This document shows, piece by piece, positions 1-5,489 of a stretch of DNA of 16,941 bases (positions within the stretch are counted from its first letter, which is position 1; each line of letters opens with the position of its first letter). This DNA comes from JACZWZ01 sp964194935 (lineage in GTDB: Bacteria; Actinomycetota; Acidimicrobiia; Spongiisociales; UBA11373): NCBI GenBank assembly GCA_964194935.1, contig CAXMOL010000084.1, forward strand, positions 1-16,941. Direction: 5' to 3'. A program made the position numbers and the translations under genes. The notes under the pieces are model-generated. The model did no database searches, was not told the DNA's origin, and saw only the letters and a program-made list of their open reading frames with translations.

Positions 1-155
1 CCAAAGTGGATGAGGCGATGGCCGAAAACGAGGACTTCGTCGGATACGTCCGCAGGCTCGAAGAAGAGTCGCCAGACATCTCGTCGATCGACCCTTCCAA
101 CGGCGGTGAACTCATCAGCGAGATCGAGGACTTCCTAAAAGACCGCGGTCAGTAG
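1..155 (+). CDS. PAC2-family protein, 3' end only (second, inverted copy)
   Basis: The first complete codon is at base 3 and the reading frame runs to a TAG stop at 153-155; the 5' part lies outside the window. The translation matches the last 50 residues of the complete PAC2-family protein on the minus strand at 10526-11377 and ends in the same DFLKDRGQ. The only base difference is at position 119 (C here, T in the other copy read in the same sense), a synonymous change in a Ser codon. The PAC2 family includes archaeal and eukaryotic proteasome assembly chaperones and many uncharacterised actinobacterial proteins. Whether this copy is full length, a truncated duplicate or an assembly product cannot be decided here. 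Confidence 0.8.
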   Translation, partial: KVDEAMAENEDFVGYVRRLEEESPDISSIDPSNGGELISEIEDFLKDRGQ

Positions 156-171
156 CCAGCAATAAAAGACC

Positions 172-211
172 ACTCCCCCCAAGGGGGGAGTCAAAGGCCG
201 CAGGCCTTTGA
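172..211. repeat. Double-hairpin palindromic repeat element (copy A)
   Basis: Two adjacent perfect palindromes share one base. 172-180 ACTCCCCCC pairs with 183-191 GGGGGGAGT over an AA loop. 191-199 TCAAAGGCC pairs with 203-211 GGCCTTTGA over a GCA loop. It lies just after the PAC2 stop codon and could act as a 3' transcript hairpin, but no U tract follows, so it is not a canonical intrinsic terminator. The same element is present in inverse orientation at 10470-10509. Confidence 0.85.
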
Positions 212-273
212 TGAGGGGGCCGCTTTCCCTCTTGTCGGGTTGCGCGATAGGACCGACGGTTCTCTTCTGAAAC

Positions 274-413
274 ACTCTCCCCTTTGGGGGGAGTCAGCAA
301 GCGAAGCGAGCTGGTGGGGGGTTGTCTGACTCAATACAATCCGCCAACCAGTAGGCAGAAGACCCCCCACCAATCGGCCTACGGCCGATTGACTCCCCCC
401 AGAGGGGAGAGTG
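274..413. repeat. 140-bp MITE-like element with 23-bp terminal inverted repeats
   Basis: The left end (274-296, CACTCTCCCCTTTGGGGGG then AGTC) and right end (391-413, GACTCCCCCC then AGAGGGGAGAGTG) are reverse complements at 22 of 23 positions, and each end is itself nearly self-complementary. Inside each end sits a hairpin: an imperfect one at about 297-313 and a perfect 9-bp stem at 371-379/383-391 with a TAC loop. An inner inverted pair follows, GGTGGGGGGT (312-321) and ACCCCCCACC (363-372). A 41-base linker lies in the middle. There is no transposase and I see no clear target-site duplication. It resembles a non-autonomous mobile or REP-type element. A second copy with its right hairpin deleted is at 10349-10452. 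Confidence 0.75.
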
Positions 414-453
414 ATCCAACCAACTGAGTACTGACAACTCCTCGGTCGGCTGA

Positions 454-993
454 TCAATCCGGCGTAGGCCACCCGGCGACACTGAGGATCTCACGGCCGA
501 TTTCACGAACAGGGCGATCGTCCGATTCGACTACCGCATCCTCTAGCCCGGCGCGGCGCAATGACTCGGCTAACTCGAAGGATCGTTCGAGGTGCCACCC
601 ACGGGCCGTTCCGATTTCGCGGCGGCGGACCCGATCGAACAATGTCGCCTCGTCTGCGTTCAGTCGAACAACGAAGGGGTTCGCTCCGGGGACCGCCTCC
701 AGCACAAGCCCCAGGTCGTAATCGGTCTCGATGACGCTGGCCAGCACCATGCGGCGCGCCCCCACACTCTCGGCATTGGCCCAGACGGCCGCCAGGTTCT
801 GCGCACCCAAGCCCATGGCCTGCGGGTCACCAGCAGGTCGCGGAAACACCTGGGTCAGGCCATCCAGATCGACAGCCACGAAGGCCTCGTCCACCTCCCG
901 CAACAGGTCGGCCACCTCACCCAGCAGAGTGGTCTTGCCCACTCCGATAGGTCCGCTCAGGACAAGTACCGGGACCGGATCAGACGCCGACAC
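454..993 (-). CDS. P-loop NTPase, small-molecule kinase-like protein
   Basis: A single-domain P-loop protein of 179 residues from the GTG at 993. A Walker A motif lies near the N-terminus (GPIGVGKTT, Lys20), followed by VDLDGL in the position of the acceptor-site or Walker B-like acidic segment. An Arg-rich lid-like stretch (DRVRRREIG) comes later, as in adenylate, gluconate or adenylylsulfate kinases. The substrate cannot be inferred. I prefer GTG 993 over the ATG at 1014 because GGAGGG lies 7 bases upstream of the GTG, while nothing like a ribosome-binding site precedes the ATG. The start overlaps the 3' end of the upstream aminotransferase by 14 bases, which suggests translational coupling. 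It ends next to the repeat island. Confidence 0.75.
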   Translation of the reverse strand: MSASDPVPVLVLSGPIGVGKTTLLGEVADLLREVDEAFVAVDLDGLTQVFPRPAGDPQAMGLGAQNLAAVWANAESVGARRMVLASVIETDYDLGLVLEAVPGANPFVVRLNADEATLFDRVRRREIGTARGWHLERSFELAESLRRAGLEDAVVESDDRPVREIGREILSVAGWPTPD

Positions 994-2146
994 CGCCGGG
1001 CCCTCCGAGTACATCCGAGAACGCGGCTAGCAGCCGATCTACGTCCTCCATCGTGTTGTACACGTTGGGAGCAACTCGCACGGCACTCCCCCGGACGCTG
1101 ACGAAGATCGAGTCGGTGGCGAGCCGATCGCGCAATCCGTCGGGTAGTCCTCCTGGGAAACGGACCCCGATCAGGTGGGGACGACGATCCGATGACGGAA
1201 CCGGCTCCAATCCCAACTCAATGCACCCTTGCTCGATTCGGTTCGTGAGTGGAGCGATGGTCGCCGAGATCCGAGCAGGTTCCAGCTCGTGGATGAAGCC
1301 GAGCGCAGCCATTGCCATCGGGACCAGCGTGAAGTTGCTGAACTCACCGACGTCGAACCGTCGCGCCCCCGGCTGATACTCGTCGGTGTAGTCGACCAAC
1401 CGACTGAAGTCCTCGGAACCCTTCCGGCCGATCCAGGTGGCTTCCAGCGGAATACCGTTGCGATGCTGCGGCGCCACCCAGAGATATCCATAGCTATAGG
1501 GACCGAAGAGCCACTTATAGCCAACGGTGACTAGGTAATCCGGCTTCACCGTGGCCACATCGAATGGAACTGCGCCCAACGACTGCGACGCATCGACCAC
1601 GAGCGCCGCCCCCACAGCCCTTGCCGCGGCACCGATCGCAACCAGGTCAAAGGCACGCCCATCAGCCCAATGGCACTGGGGAACCGCGACAACTGCGGTC
1701 TGCGTGTCGATCGCCTCGAGCACCGCATCGGTTAGATCACCGCCAACCGGCGCTGCCACGGTGATTATCGATCCACCTTGATCGGCGACGCTGGTTCGCC
1801 ACGGATAGACGTCGGAAGAAAACTGCTCTTCGACCAGCACCACCGACCGGCCGGGACCTACCTTGAGATTGGTGGCGGCAACGCCAACCCCATAGGAAAC
1901 CGACGGTACGAAAGCGACCCCGTCGGCATCACCGCCGATGAGACGGGCGAATTCGATCCGCAGTTGCTCGTTCGGCTCATAGAAGTGACGCGGCAGCACA
2001 TCCCAGGGATTGGATTGGGATTCGACGGCCCGTCGACCAGCCTCGAGCACCGAGTCCGGCTTGGGCGAGAAGTATGCGCAGTTGAAATAGGCGACGCCAT
2101 CCGGGATTTCGAACCGGTGGCGCTGCGAGGGAAGTGGCTGTGCCAC
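980..2146 (-). CDS. Class V aminotransferase-fold PLP enzyme
   Basis: A 388-residue fold-type I PLP enzyme of the class V aminotransferase / cysteine desulfurase superfamily. The Schiff-base lysine is in VTVGYKWLFGPY (Lys211) and the PLP-pyridine aspartate in VVDASQSLGAVPFD (Asp185). VPQCHWADG (His159) fits the ring-stacking segment, and RFDVGEFSNF resembles the conserved arginine/glycine loop near the active site. No conserved catalytic-cysteine loop of true cysteine desulfurases is obvious, so a transaminase or lyase role is as likely; the substrate is unknown. The start is a GTG nine bases after the bS22 stop, preceded by AGGTAGAGG. It is probably co-transcribed with bS22 and the P-loop gene. 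Confidence 0.88.
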   Translation of the reverse strand: MAQPLPSQRHRFEIPDGVAYFNCAYFSPKPDSVLEAGRRAVESQSNPWDVLPRHFYEPNEQLRIEFARLIGGDADGVAFVPSVSYGVGVAATNLKVGPGRSVVLVEEQFSSDVYPWRTSVADQGGSIITVAAPVGGDLTDAVLEAIDTQTAVVAVPQCHWADGRAFDLVAIGAAARAVGAALVVDASQSLGAVPFDVATVKPDYLVTVGYKWLFGPYSYGYLWVAPQHRNGIPLEATWIGRKGSEDFSRLVDYTDEYQPGARRFDVGEFSNFTLVPMAMAALGFIHELEPARISATIAPLTNRIEQGCIELGLEPVPSSDRRPHLIGVRFPGGLPDGLRDRLATDSIFVSVRGSAVRVAPNVYNTMEDVDRLLAAFSDVLGGPGGVGV

Positions 2147-2155
2147 CGCCTCTAC

Positions 2156-2248
2156 CTAATTCTTACGCTTGTGACGATTGGCGCGAAGACGCTTGCGATA
2201 TTTGTGCTTCGACATCTTCTTGCGCCGCTTCTTGACGAGGGAGCCCAT
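2156..2248 (-). CDS. Small basic ribosomal protein bS22 (AURKAIP1/COX24 domain)
   Basis: A 30-residue, extremely basic protein that begins MGSLVKKRRKKMSKHKYRK and ends in HKRKN. Actinobacterial bS22-type proteins (AURKAIP1/COX24 domain) share the MGSV-x-KKRRKRM-x-KKKHRK pattern and are about 30-33 residues long. Such proteins bind the 30S subunit near the decoding region. I chose the internal ATG at 2248 because the family starts MGS and because AGAGG lies 4 bases upstream; longer in-frame versions add non-conserved sequence. It is easily missed by gene callers. It is the first gene of the minus-strand group, ending 9 bases before the aminotransferase start. Confidence 0.88.
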   Translation of the reverse strand: MGSLVKKRRKKMSKHKYRKRLRANRHKRKN

Positions 2249-2403
2249 CGGACCTCTGGCTTGCGGAGGCCATAGGTTGGTCGCTGGAGCCGATCCGAGC
2301 AAACCTGAATCGAGAGAGGTTCCGCCGACAGCGCTCCCTGCATCCGGCCACAAGCGGCCTCCAGCCGACCCATCACCCGGTCACGGGACACTGCGTCGCT
2401 GAG

Positions 2404-2409
2404 TAGCCT
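2404..2409 (+). promoter_or_regulatory. Candidate -10 box for a near-leaderless start
   Basis: TAGCCT lies 8 bases before the ATG at 2418, and no Shine-Dalgarno sequence is present. The spacing would put the transcript start within a few bases of the ATG. Similar TANNNT boxes precede the starts at 10074 and 11377 (minus strand) and 11527. No convincing -35 was seen. Confidence 0.4.
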
Positions 2410-2417
2410 GCCTCCCC

Positions 2418-3155
2418 ATGCGACCGATCATTGGAGTGAGTAGCGCGCGGCGAATGGTGACCTCGCCTGCCGGCGAATCCAGAGCCCACGTCCTGTACAC
2501 CACCTACAGCGCGATGATCCGAGAGGCCGGCGGCCTCCCGGTGGTGGTCACTCCAGGAGCGCCGGACGAGGTGAATACCCTCCTCGACCGCCTCGACGGG
2601 CTGGTGCTGTCCGGCGGCGGCGACATCGACCCGGCTCGGTACGGCGGCAACGCCCACGAGACCATCTACGAGGTGGACCCGCTTCGTGACGAATTCGAGT
2701 TGGCGATGGCGCGGGAGGCGGCCGATCACCGGATACCGACGCTCGCCATCTGCCGGGGTATGCATATCGCCAACGTCGCATTCGGTGGCACATTGTTCGA
2801 AGACATCGACGCTCACTTCCCGGATGCTCTCAAGCACTGGCGCGACGGCCATGCATCCACCGAGCCACAACATCGAGTGGCGGTGGATGCCGACTCGACG
2901 ACTGCTGCGGCGCTCGGCAAGGACGCCGTCGAGGTCAATACCATCCACCACCAGGCACTACGCCAGGTAGCGGTGCAGTTTCGGGTAACCGGGAAAGCCC
3001 CAGACGGAGTCATCGAGTCGATAGAGCCAACCGACTCATCGTGGCCGATGTGGGGGGTGCAATGGCATCCCGAATACCTCGGGGCAAACGACACTCCCTC
3101 CCTTTCTTTGTTCCGAGCACTCGTCGCTGCCGCGTCGGATAGGCTCACCCGATGA
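2418..3155 (+). CDS. Class I glutamine amidotransferase-like hydrolase (peptidase C26 family)
   Basis: A 245-residue member of the gamma-glutamyl-gamma-aminobutyrate hydrolase (PuuD-like) family. The nucleophile elbow is LAICRGMHIANVAFGG (Cys112), and the catalytic His217 and Glu219 are in GVQWHPEY. LSGGGDIDPARYGG is the conserved oxyanion-side loop and NTIHHQAL a further family motif. Members cleave gamma-glutamyl bonds of small amides in the cytosol; the natural substrate here is unknown. The length is normal for the family. It starts a three-gene plus-strand group and overlaps the SDR gene by four bases (ATGA). It is divergent from bS22 across 169 bases. Confidence 0.9.
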   Translation: MRPIIGVSSARRMVTSPAGESRAHVLYTTYSAMIREAGGLPVVVTPGAPDEVNTLLDRLDGLVLSGGGDIDPARYGGNAHETIYEVDPLRDEFELAMAREAADHRIPTLAICRGMHIANVAFGGTLFEDIDAHFPDALKHWRDGHASTEPQHRVAVDADSTTAAALGKDAVEVNTIHHQALRQVAVQFRVTGKAPDGVIESIEPTDSSWPMWGVQWHPEYLGANDTPSLSLFRALVAAASDRLTR

Positions 3156-3907
3156 CCTCCGAAATCACACTTCAGGACAAGGTTGTCGTCGTCACCGGAT
3201 CCAGTCGCGGCATCGGAGCGGCCATTGCGTCGGCAGTAGCTGAGGCAGGAGCTTCCGTCGTACTGGCCTCACGCAAGCAGGAGGGGCTCGACGAAGTTGC
3301 CGAGCAGATTCGAGCAAAGGGCGGAACCGCACTTCCCATTGCGACCCACACCGGGAATCCGGAAGCTGTCGACGCCCTGTTCGACAGAGCAGTGGAAGAG
3401 TTCGGCACCGTCCACGGATTGGTAAACAATGCCGCCACCAACGTGTACTTCGGACCGATGCTGGGAACCGAAGAGGGACCCTGGGACAAGACCTTCGAGG
3501 TAAACGTCAAGGGGTATTTCAACATGGTGCGCGCCTTTGCGACACGCGCCAAGGGCGGATCGATCGTAAATATCGCCAGCGTCATGGGAATGAGAGCCGC
3601 TCCCTTCCAGGGCGTCTACGGGATGACGAAGGCAGCCGTAATCTCGATGACACAAACCCTCTCGCTGGAATTGGGACCCGGTCAGATAAGAATCAACGCC
3701 ATCGCCCCCGGCCTGGTAGAAACGAAGTTCGCTCAAATGTTGATCGAGGACGACACATTGCGCGACATATTTGTCGCCCGCACCGCCCTGCAACGTCACG
3801 CCCAGCCCGACGAGATAGCGGGTGCGGCGGTATTCCTTCTGTCGGATGCCGCGTCGTATATGACCGGACAAGTCATGGTCATCGACGGCGGAATGACGGC
3901 CACCTAA
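3152..3907 (+). CDS. Short-chain dehydrogenase/reductase (SDR family)
   Basis: A classical SDR of 251 residues. The nucleotide-binding motif TGSSRGIG is at 15-22, NNAAT at 92-96, and the catalytic set is Asn118, Ser143 (in NIAS), Tyr156 and Lys160 (YGMTK). The C-terminal signature is TGQVMVIDGG. Arg41 follows the second beta strand (LASRK), which often indicates NADP(H) preference. The length and motifs suggest a 3-oxoacyl-reductase or alcohol-dehydrogenase-type enzyme, but the substrate cannot be named. The start codon overlaps the amidotransferase stop (ATGA), so the two are translationally coupled. Confidence 0.93.
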   Translation: MTSEITLQDKVVVVTGSSRGIGAAIASAVAEAGASVVLASRKQEGLDEVAEQIRAKGGTALPIATHTGNPEAVDALFDRAVEEFGTVHGLVNNAATNVYFGPMLGTEEGPWDKTFEVNVKGYFNMVRAFATRAKGGSIVNIASVMGMRAAPFQGVYGMTKAAVISMTQTLSLELGPGQIRINAIAPGLVETKFAQMLIEDDTLRDIFVARTALQRHAQPDEIAGAAVFLLSDAASYMTGQVMVIDGGMTAT

Positions 3908-3963
3908 GGCTCAGATCGTGCAGGCGACAAGTCGGCGACCATTCCTGACTCCACGGAGACCAC

Positions 3964-4611
3964 GTGCCGATCGTTGACCTCAGCCATATCGTCGAAGACG
4001 GCATGGTGACCTATCCGGGTCTCCCCGGACCCGTGATCACCGACCATCTCACGTTCGACGATTCCCAGGGCCACTACGCGGCCGGCACCGAGTTTCACAT
4101 CGGGCGTATTGATCTGGTGGCCAATACCGGAACCTATCTGGACACCGCGGCCCACCGGTGGCGGGGACGGCCGGACCTGGCGGGAATCCCGATCGAAGCC
4201 GTTGCCGGTCTCAAAGGCATCGTGGTCCACGACGAAGGCCCCGAACTGACGCCCTCGTTGATCCGCGACATCGACGTCGAGGACACCGCGCTGCTGTTTC
4301 ACACAGGTTGGGACCGACACTGGAGGACCGACGCCTACGGGGCGGCGGATCACCCATTCGTCAGCGAGTCGCTTGCTCAAGCCCTGGCCAAAGCGAAGCC
4401 GGCCATCGTTGGGATCGACTCTGTCAATATCGACTCCACGTCGGGCGGTGAGCGCCCCGCACACTCGCTGCTGCTGGACGCCGGCGTCTTGATTGTTGAA
4501 CACCTCACCAATCTCGCCGGCCTGCCGAGCGATGGATTCGAGTTCTCCGCGATCCCCGTCAAGGTCAGGGGTCTGGGGACGTTCCCGGTGCGCGCGTTTG
4601 CGCGATGGTGA
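3964..4611 (+). CDS. Cyclase/kynurenine-formamidase-like metal hydrolase
   Basis: A 215-residue protein of the cyclase family (which contains kynurenine formamidase and isatin hydrolase). It begins PIVDLSHIVEDGM, and the core motif at 53-65 reads ANTGTYLDTAAHR. The textbook metal-binding motif is HxGTHxDxPxH; here Asp60 and His64 are kept, but the two leading His positions are Asn54 and Tyr58. The translation starts at GTG 3964 with GGAG five bases upstream. It lies 56 bases after the SDR gene on the same strand and probably belongs to the same transcript. The reaction is likely hydrolysis of a cyclic amide, lactone or formamide; the substrate is unknown. Confidence 0.85.
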   Translation: MPIVDLSHIVEDGMVTYPGLPGPVITDHLTFDDSQGHYAAGTEFHIGRIDLVANTGTYLDTAAHRWRGRPDLAGIPIEAVAGLKGIVVHDEGPELTPSLIRDIDVEDTALLFHTGWDRHWRTDAYGAADHPFVSESLAQALAKAKPAIVGIDSVNIDSTSGGERPAHSLLLDAGVLIVEHLTNLAGLPSDGFEFSAIPVKVRGLGTFPVRAFARW

Positions 4612-4690
4612 CTCCGAGACCCGGATGCAGGAGGAAGTGGACGCGTCGGCGCCGTCATTGGGCTTGCCGGCAGGAGACGGGGAGTGTCAC

Positions 4691-4721
4691 TACCCTGACA
4701 GACACCACCTGATTCGGAGGA
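4691..4721 (+). promoter_or_regulatory. Possible -10 box and strong ribosome-binding site
   Basis: GGAGGA (4716-4721) stands six bases before the ATG at 4728 and is the clearest Shine-Dalgarno in the left half of the window. TACCCT (4691-4696) is a possible -10 box. No good -35 is seen at standard spacing, so the promoter call is weak while the ribosome-binding site is firm. Confidence 0.4.
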
Positions 4722-4727
4722 GCAAAA

Positions 4728-5210
4728 ATGGAAATGCTCAGCAATGGCTCCCGCGGGGACGCCGTCACGGCTCTGCAACGGAAGCTGTTTGCCATGGGTT
4801 TCAATCCGGGAACCATCGACGGCATCTTTGGATCCAAGACCGATCAAGCCGTCAGGGATTACCAGGAAAAGAAGGGGCTCCAGGTAGACGGGATCGCTGG
4901 ACCCGAGACCTTCACCTCGCTCGGCATGATGGAGGCTGAGAAGCCGGCGGCTGTCGAGGCGGTGAGGCGTCCCGAACTAACCAAGGACGACGTCGCTCCC
5001 CAGGCTGCCCCGGTCGAGCAGGCTCCCCCGGTCGAGCGCGAGGCTCCTGAGCCGAGTGCCGCCGACGGCCTGCGGGCTGCCCAACGCAAGGCTGCCGACG
5101 AGACAGACGCAGCGCCGGCTGCCGAAATGAAGGCCGTAGAAGAGGCGCCCAAGGGAATCAGAGCCAAGATTGCGGCTCTCCGTGAGGCTCGCCGCAACCG
5201 GGGCCGCTAG
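4728..5210 (+). CDS. Peptidoglycan-binding-domain protein with charged Ala/Pro/Glu tail
   Basis: A 160-residue protein. Residues 1-66 form a PG_binding_1 (PF01471) domain, with the typical GDAVTALQRKLFAMGF segment, DGIFGSKTDQAVRDYQ and GLQVDGIAGPET. The rest is low-complexity, rich in Ala, Pro and Glu, ending in a basic helix-like segment (AALREARRNRGR). No signal peptide or membrane segment is visible, which is odd if the domain contacts the wall. It might be exported by a non-standard route or act on another ligand. The start at ATG 4728 is fixed by a strong ribosome-binding site. It appears to be its own unit between the cyclase and leuA. Confidence 0.82.
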   Translation: MEMLSNGSRGDAVTALQRKLFAMGFNPGTIDGIFGSKTDQAVRDYQEKKGLQVDGIAGPETFTSLGMMEAEKPAAVEAVRRPELTKDDVAPQAAPVEQAPPVEREAPEPSAADGLRAAQRKAADETDAAPAAEMKAVEEAPKGIRAKIAALREARRNRGR

Positions 5211-5312
5211 CCCCCAAGGCCCAGCCTCCTCCAGCAGTCCGCTGTAGCCGGTCCTCAGGGTTCGGCGTGTGATTCTTCGTCGCCCGATTCGGCGTCGATA
5301 TTCGCACCCGCC

Positions 5313-5341
5313 TTGAAGTGAGGTGGCGAGCGCCTTATCCT
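5313..5341 (+). promoter_or_regulatory. Promoter of the leuA leader
   Basis: TTGAAG (5313-5318) and TATCCT (5336-5341) are separated by 17 bases, as in housekeeping sigma-70-type promoters. The start of transcription would fall about 7 bases downstream, at or very near the ATG (5349) of the leucine leader peptide, which would make the leader transcript leaderless. Confidence 0.6.
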
Positions 5342-5348
5342 GATGGGC

Positions 5349-5390
5349 ATGAGCAGACGTTTTACTGATTTCCTCCTGCTTCTCATGTAG
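5349..5390 (+). CDS. leuL: Leucine leader peptide of the leuA attenuator
   Basis: A 13-codon ORF encoding MSRRFTDFLLLLM with four consecutive Leu codons (CTC CTG CTT CTC, 5373-5384), followed by TAG at 5388-5390. It lies between a good promoter and a rho-independent terminator upstream of leuA. That is the classical layout for transcription attenuation: shortage of charged leucyl-tRNA stalls the ribosome at the Leu run and prevents termination. No Shine-Dalgarno precedes the ATG; an in-frame ATG at 5343 would add two residues. The gene symbol is by analogy with enteric leuL. Confidence 0.82.
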   Translation: MSRRFTDFLLLLM

Positions 5391-5433
5391 GCGAGCGCCA
5401 CATTCCGGCACTCGCCAAGCCTCTTGCGCCTAC
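5387..5433 (+). promoter_or_regulatory. Candidate antiterminator pairing in the leuA leader
   Basis: GTAGGCG (5387-5393) can pair perfectly with CGCCTAC (5427-5433), which would sequester the inner arm and loop of the terminator. It begins about where a ribosome stalled at the first Leu codon would end. A competing hairpin, GGCGAG (5390-5395) with CTCGCC (5411-5416) extended by GCC/GGC, shares its 5' part. A ribosome at the stop codon would cover both 5' arms and favour the terminator. The pairings are seen in the sequence; their use in vivo is inferred. Confidence 0.5.
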
Positions 5434-5457
5434 CGGCGTCTGGAGGTTTTTTTATTT
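5417..5457 (+). terminator. Rho-independent terminator (leuA attenuator)
   Basis: The outer stem is AAGCCTC (5417-5423) with GAGGTTT (5443-5449), including one G-U pair. The inner stem is GCGCC (5426-5430) with GGCGT (5435-5439) around a TACC loop. The 3' side runs directly into a seven-T tract (5447-5453), then ATTT. Its place between the Leu-rich leader peptide and leuA marks it as an attenuator. Confidence 0.82.
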
Positions 5458-5489
5458 GCCGGAGCCACTCAACAACCAAGGATCACACC

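Larger units (their letters stand above)
1..226 (+). repeat. Left arm of a 226-bp inverted repeat (pairs with 10455-10680)
   Basis: Base p corresponds to base 10681-p on the opposite strand for p = 1 to 226, with one mismatch at 119/10562. The arm covers the 3' end of the PAC2 gene, its stop codon and the first palindromic repeat element. Similarity ends abruptly after CGCTTT (221-226), inside the repeat island. The left limit is the window edge, so the true length of the arm is unknown. Confidence 0.95.
156..453. other. Gene-free interval filled with palindromic repeats
   Basis: This stretch separates two convergent genes, the PAC2 3' end and the P-loop kinase-like gene. It contains the double hairpin at 172-211, the 140-bp element at 274-413 and about 60 bases of unassigned sequence between them. 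The open frames here pass through the palindromes and have no coding character. No promoter or RNA gene was recognised. Confidence 0.7.

Noticed and set aside
172..191. Intrinsic terminator after the PAC2 gene copies
   Set aside because: The hairpin is strong, but no T tract follows in either orientation, and the same hairpin family occurs repeatedly as mobile-type repeats.
156..453. CRISPR array in the repeat-rich intervals
   Set aside because: Repeats are inverted, unevenly spaced and of variable sequence; there are no regular spacers and no cas genes nearby.
994..1014. ATG start at 1014 for the P-loop kinase-like gene
   Set aside because: No ribosome-binding site precedes it, while GTG 993 has GGAGGG at ideal spacing; the seven extra residues show no conservation signal.
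592..1101. Plus-strand ORF of 169 residues
   Set aside because: It lies opposite the P-loop and aminotransferase genes, has no recognisable domain and has an Arg/Gln-rich antisense composition.
3904..4503. Minus-strand ORF of 199 residues opposite the cyclase gene
   Set aside because: No family resemblance; the plus strand carries a clear cyclase-family protein with its own ribosome-binding site.
5320..5423. Antiterminator between GAGGTGGCGAG (5320-5330) and CTCGCC...CCTC (5411-5423)
   Set aside because: The pairing is good, but the upstream arm lies within the predicted promoter spacer and would not be in the transcript if it starts near 5349.
5424..5489. Longer LeuA start (TTG at 5424) adding 22 residues
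   Set aside because: The extension would translate the attenuator terminator and its T tract; the ATG at 5490 has a ribosome-binding site and gives a normal LeuA N-terminus.
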